From JANNNF01 sp963772935 (lineage in GTDB: Bacteria; Pseudomonadota; Alphaproteobacteria; Rhodobacterales; Rhodobacteraceae), in the NCBI GenBank assembly GCA_963772935.1, contig CAVYZK010000004.1, positions 62,001 through 126,000 on the forward strand: a stretch of DNA of 64,000 bases, read 5' to 3'. Position numbers and translations under genes: made by a program. Shown in pieces: positions 62,206-64,000 of the stretch. How positions within the stretch are numbered: the first letter of the stretch is position 1; each line of letters starts with the position of its first letter. Under the pieces are notes generated by a model. The model was not told the origin of the DNA. It did not search any database and saw nothing but the letters and a program-made list of their open reading frames with translations.

Positions 62206-64000
62206 TCAACCGTCTGAGGCGACAAAGACGAAATCGCCGCCTTCATGGCCGGATCGTTCAATGGGGCGGTATTGCGGTTCTTGGGCTGCGCGGCCCACCA
62301 CCATGGGCAACAGGTAGGTGTCGAACAATTCCCGCGCGGTAAAGGCATCCTCATCCATATCGGCCAGCCCGGTCAACAGGGCCTGCGCGAACACCGAATG
62401 ACCATTCCCGCCGCCATCGGCCACGGGTTCATTCGCCCCGGATGATATGACGATGCGCGAGTGTTTGGCGGCCAGCCGTTGCAGGGCACGCAGACGGTCG
62501 CCCTTCAATCGCCTCGGGCGTATCAGTGCCGCGCAGCAAGGCACCGGAATAGCAACTGTCGGAAATCACCAGCACCGACCCCGCCTTGATCCGCAGCAGG
62601 GCGTCGGTGATCGCCGCCGCAGGCAGGTAGGAAAACGGCAGGCCCATCTTTGCATCGGCGGGCATCCAGTAGGCACCTTCAGTGGCGGCCTCGTACAGCC
62701 CGTGGCCTGCGTAAAAGATCAGCACGGTATCCTTGTCGCCCGCAACCTGGGACAGGGTGTAAAGCACTGTCTCAATTTCCAGCCGTGTCGCGTTGCGCAG
62801 GAACAGGTTTGCGTCACCCTGGGGCGTTTTGGCCGTGGTCTGAAAGCCATAGCGCGCAAGGGCCGCAACTAAAGCCTCGGCATCGGCAATCGGGGTGGCA
62901 AGGTCGGGCAGGCCGGACCCATCGGGATAATCCTGATTGGCAATCACCACGGCATAACGCGCGCCGGTGCCCAGCAGGGCCTGCATGTCGCCCTCATAGA
63001 ACAACTCCACACTGCTGGTGATGGGCTGGTTGTCGCGGGTCATCGCCAGAATGTCGATCCGGTTGACCCCGGCCTGCAATTCCAGCGGCATCTCAAAACT
63101 GCCATCGGGGGTCGAGGCCGCGACCTTGCCATTCACGGTGACGATCATGGTGTCGGCGGTCGCGTCAACCTTGCCTTTCAGCACCAGTGCCGCCTGATCC
63201 AGCGCCACTGCGGCCCGGGTGGGGGTGGGCGAAAGGATACGGATGGTGCCGTCACCGGGCAATGCCGGCGGGCGGGTTTCGACAATCAGATCAAGTTCGG
63301 GGTCGGTGGTGGAAAACACATAGGCCCATTGCCGCGCGATCTGGCCATCGTTGTCATCCTCGGTGATCCGCCGGGTCAGGGCAGAGGGGGTGGTGCGGTC
63401 GGCGCGCAGCAGGGCCGACGCAAAGCGAAAGCTGAACACGCCGTAAAACCGCGCGTCCGGGGCACCACGTGGCAAGTTCATTTCGACCGTCAATTCGCCA
63501 ATCCCGGTGCCGTAATACACGGTCAGCGCCCCCGCCTGCGGGGTCAGCCGAAGGGGGGCCGCAGGCGACAGGCCCGGTGGGTTCAGCCGTTGGCGCCACA
63601 TGGCTGCACCATCGACTTGGGCCTGACGATCCTCCAGCCGCATTTCCTCGGCAGTTGCTGTATCCAGCATAACCGTCACATCGGCCCCCCGGTTGCGCAG
63701 GCGGGTGACAAGGTCTGACAGCGCGGCGGCATTCAGCACATCAGACACCTGCGGGGTGTCCTGATTGAGCATCAGATACGGCCCCTCTGCCACCACCGGG
63801 CGAAAGGCGTTCACGCCAAGGTCGCGGGCGGCCATGTCGGCCAGAGTGGTGTCAATCTCACCAAACAGGAACGGTCCGCGCGCATCGGACGTGGGGGCCA
63901 GCAGATCGGCCCCGAACACCCAGCCGGACGCGTGCAGCAGCACAGAGTCGCCACAGCCGGTGGTCGCCAGCATCGCGGCGGCGGCAACGGTCAGGCCCTG
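62206..64000 (-). pseudogene. Caspase-like (C14) lipoprotein, frameshifted, N-terminus beyond the window
   Basis: About 600 residues are visible. The N-terminus has a signal segment with a lipobox-like end (GLTVAAAAMLATTGCGDS), so the mature protein is probably lipid-anchored in the periplasm. A beta-rich region with LVLKGKVDATADTMIVTVNGK (glucodextranase-B-like Ig domain) precedes the caspase p20 domain: RYAVVIANQDYPDGSGLPDL, catalytic His in LIFYAGHGLYE (about 62704) and catalytic Cys in LVISDSCYSGALL (about 62554). The chain breaks near 62508, where one extra G in GAAGGGCGA shifts the frame; removing it gives AIEGDRLRALQRLAAKHSRIVISSGANEPVADGG. Probably an error in a functional metacaspase-type gene. 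Confidence 0.85.

Noticed and set aside
1..64000. CRISPR array, prophage, integron, tRNA or rRNA genes
   Set aside because: I looked for regularly spaced repeats, integrase/transposase motifs, cloverleaf ends and rRNA landmarks and found none; the only structural RNA is the 4.5S RNA.

Overview
The window is GC-rich, densely coded DNA that reads as a chromosome segment of an alphaproteobacterium, most likely family Rhodobacteraceae. The pointers are a DUF2794 gene, an IalB-type exported protein, a Hint_2-type protein, an RTX protein, a three-gene peptide deformylase cluster in front of fmt, and an exact FnrL/FNR box. I see no phage, transposase, CRISPR array or tRNA gene.

Layout. (1) 0-10.7 kb: a galactoside utilisation locus. 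A partial sugar-ABC ATPase gene and an IclR regulator lie on the minus strand. Divergent to them is an operon for a binding protein, two MalFG-type permeases, a GH36 alpha-galactosidase, DgoK, DgoA, an SMP-30 lactonase and a GH42 beta-galactosidase. A perfect 38-bp palindrome separates the binding-protein gene from the permease genes. (2) 10.8-25.4 kb: housekeeping genes (carbonic anhydrase, M17 aminopeptidase, NlpC/P60 protein, DUF2794, asparaginase II, IalB-like protein, RlmN, fatty acid desaturase, cation:proton antiporter, YcaQ-like glycosylase, DUF4139 protein, Asd) plus two unlisted small ORFs. (3) 25.5-38.2 kb: an RTX protein, a coupled pair of MFS transporters, a GH13 alpha-glucosidase, GNAT, DapE, a Hint-like protein lacking its catalytic cysteine, and a DUF4173/response regulator/histidine kinase operon. 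(4) 38.4-46.4 kb: YaeQ and a second galactose locus (SDR dehydrogenase, DgoD, aldose 1-epimerase, AraFGH-type ABC importer, divergent DgoR-like GntR regulator). (5) 46.5-52.1 kb: SRP 4.5S RNA with a clear promoter, a degenerate M24 protein, and SMC. (6) 52.4-64 kb: MOSC protein, cobalamin genes cbiB/cobD and cobC, an FNR-box gene, L,D-transpeptidase, MalY-type lyase, three peptide deformylase genes (the third lacks key residues), fmt, EVE protein, GlsB-type protein, TetR, TRIC channel, RNase HI and a caspase-like lipoprotein running off the right edge.

The two sugar loci complement each other. Together they encode a complete oxidative De Ley-Doudoroff galactose route: release of galactose from alpha- and beta-galactosides, mutarotase, a candidate galactose dehydrogenase, lactonase, DgoD, DgoK and DgoA. 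Each locus has its own ABC importer and its own regulator.

Caution: at least ten genes carry small indels that break otherwise well conserved proteins. These include rlmN, fmt and dgoA, and most breaks are in G/C runs. All lie in 0.9-17.6 kb and 53.2-62.6 kb, while about 35 kb in the middle is clean. I read most of them as probable sequence or assembly errors rather than real pseudogenes, and annotate the reconstructed genes.
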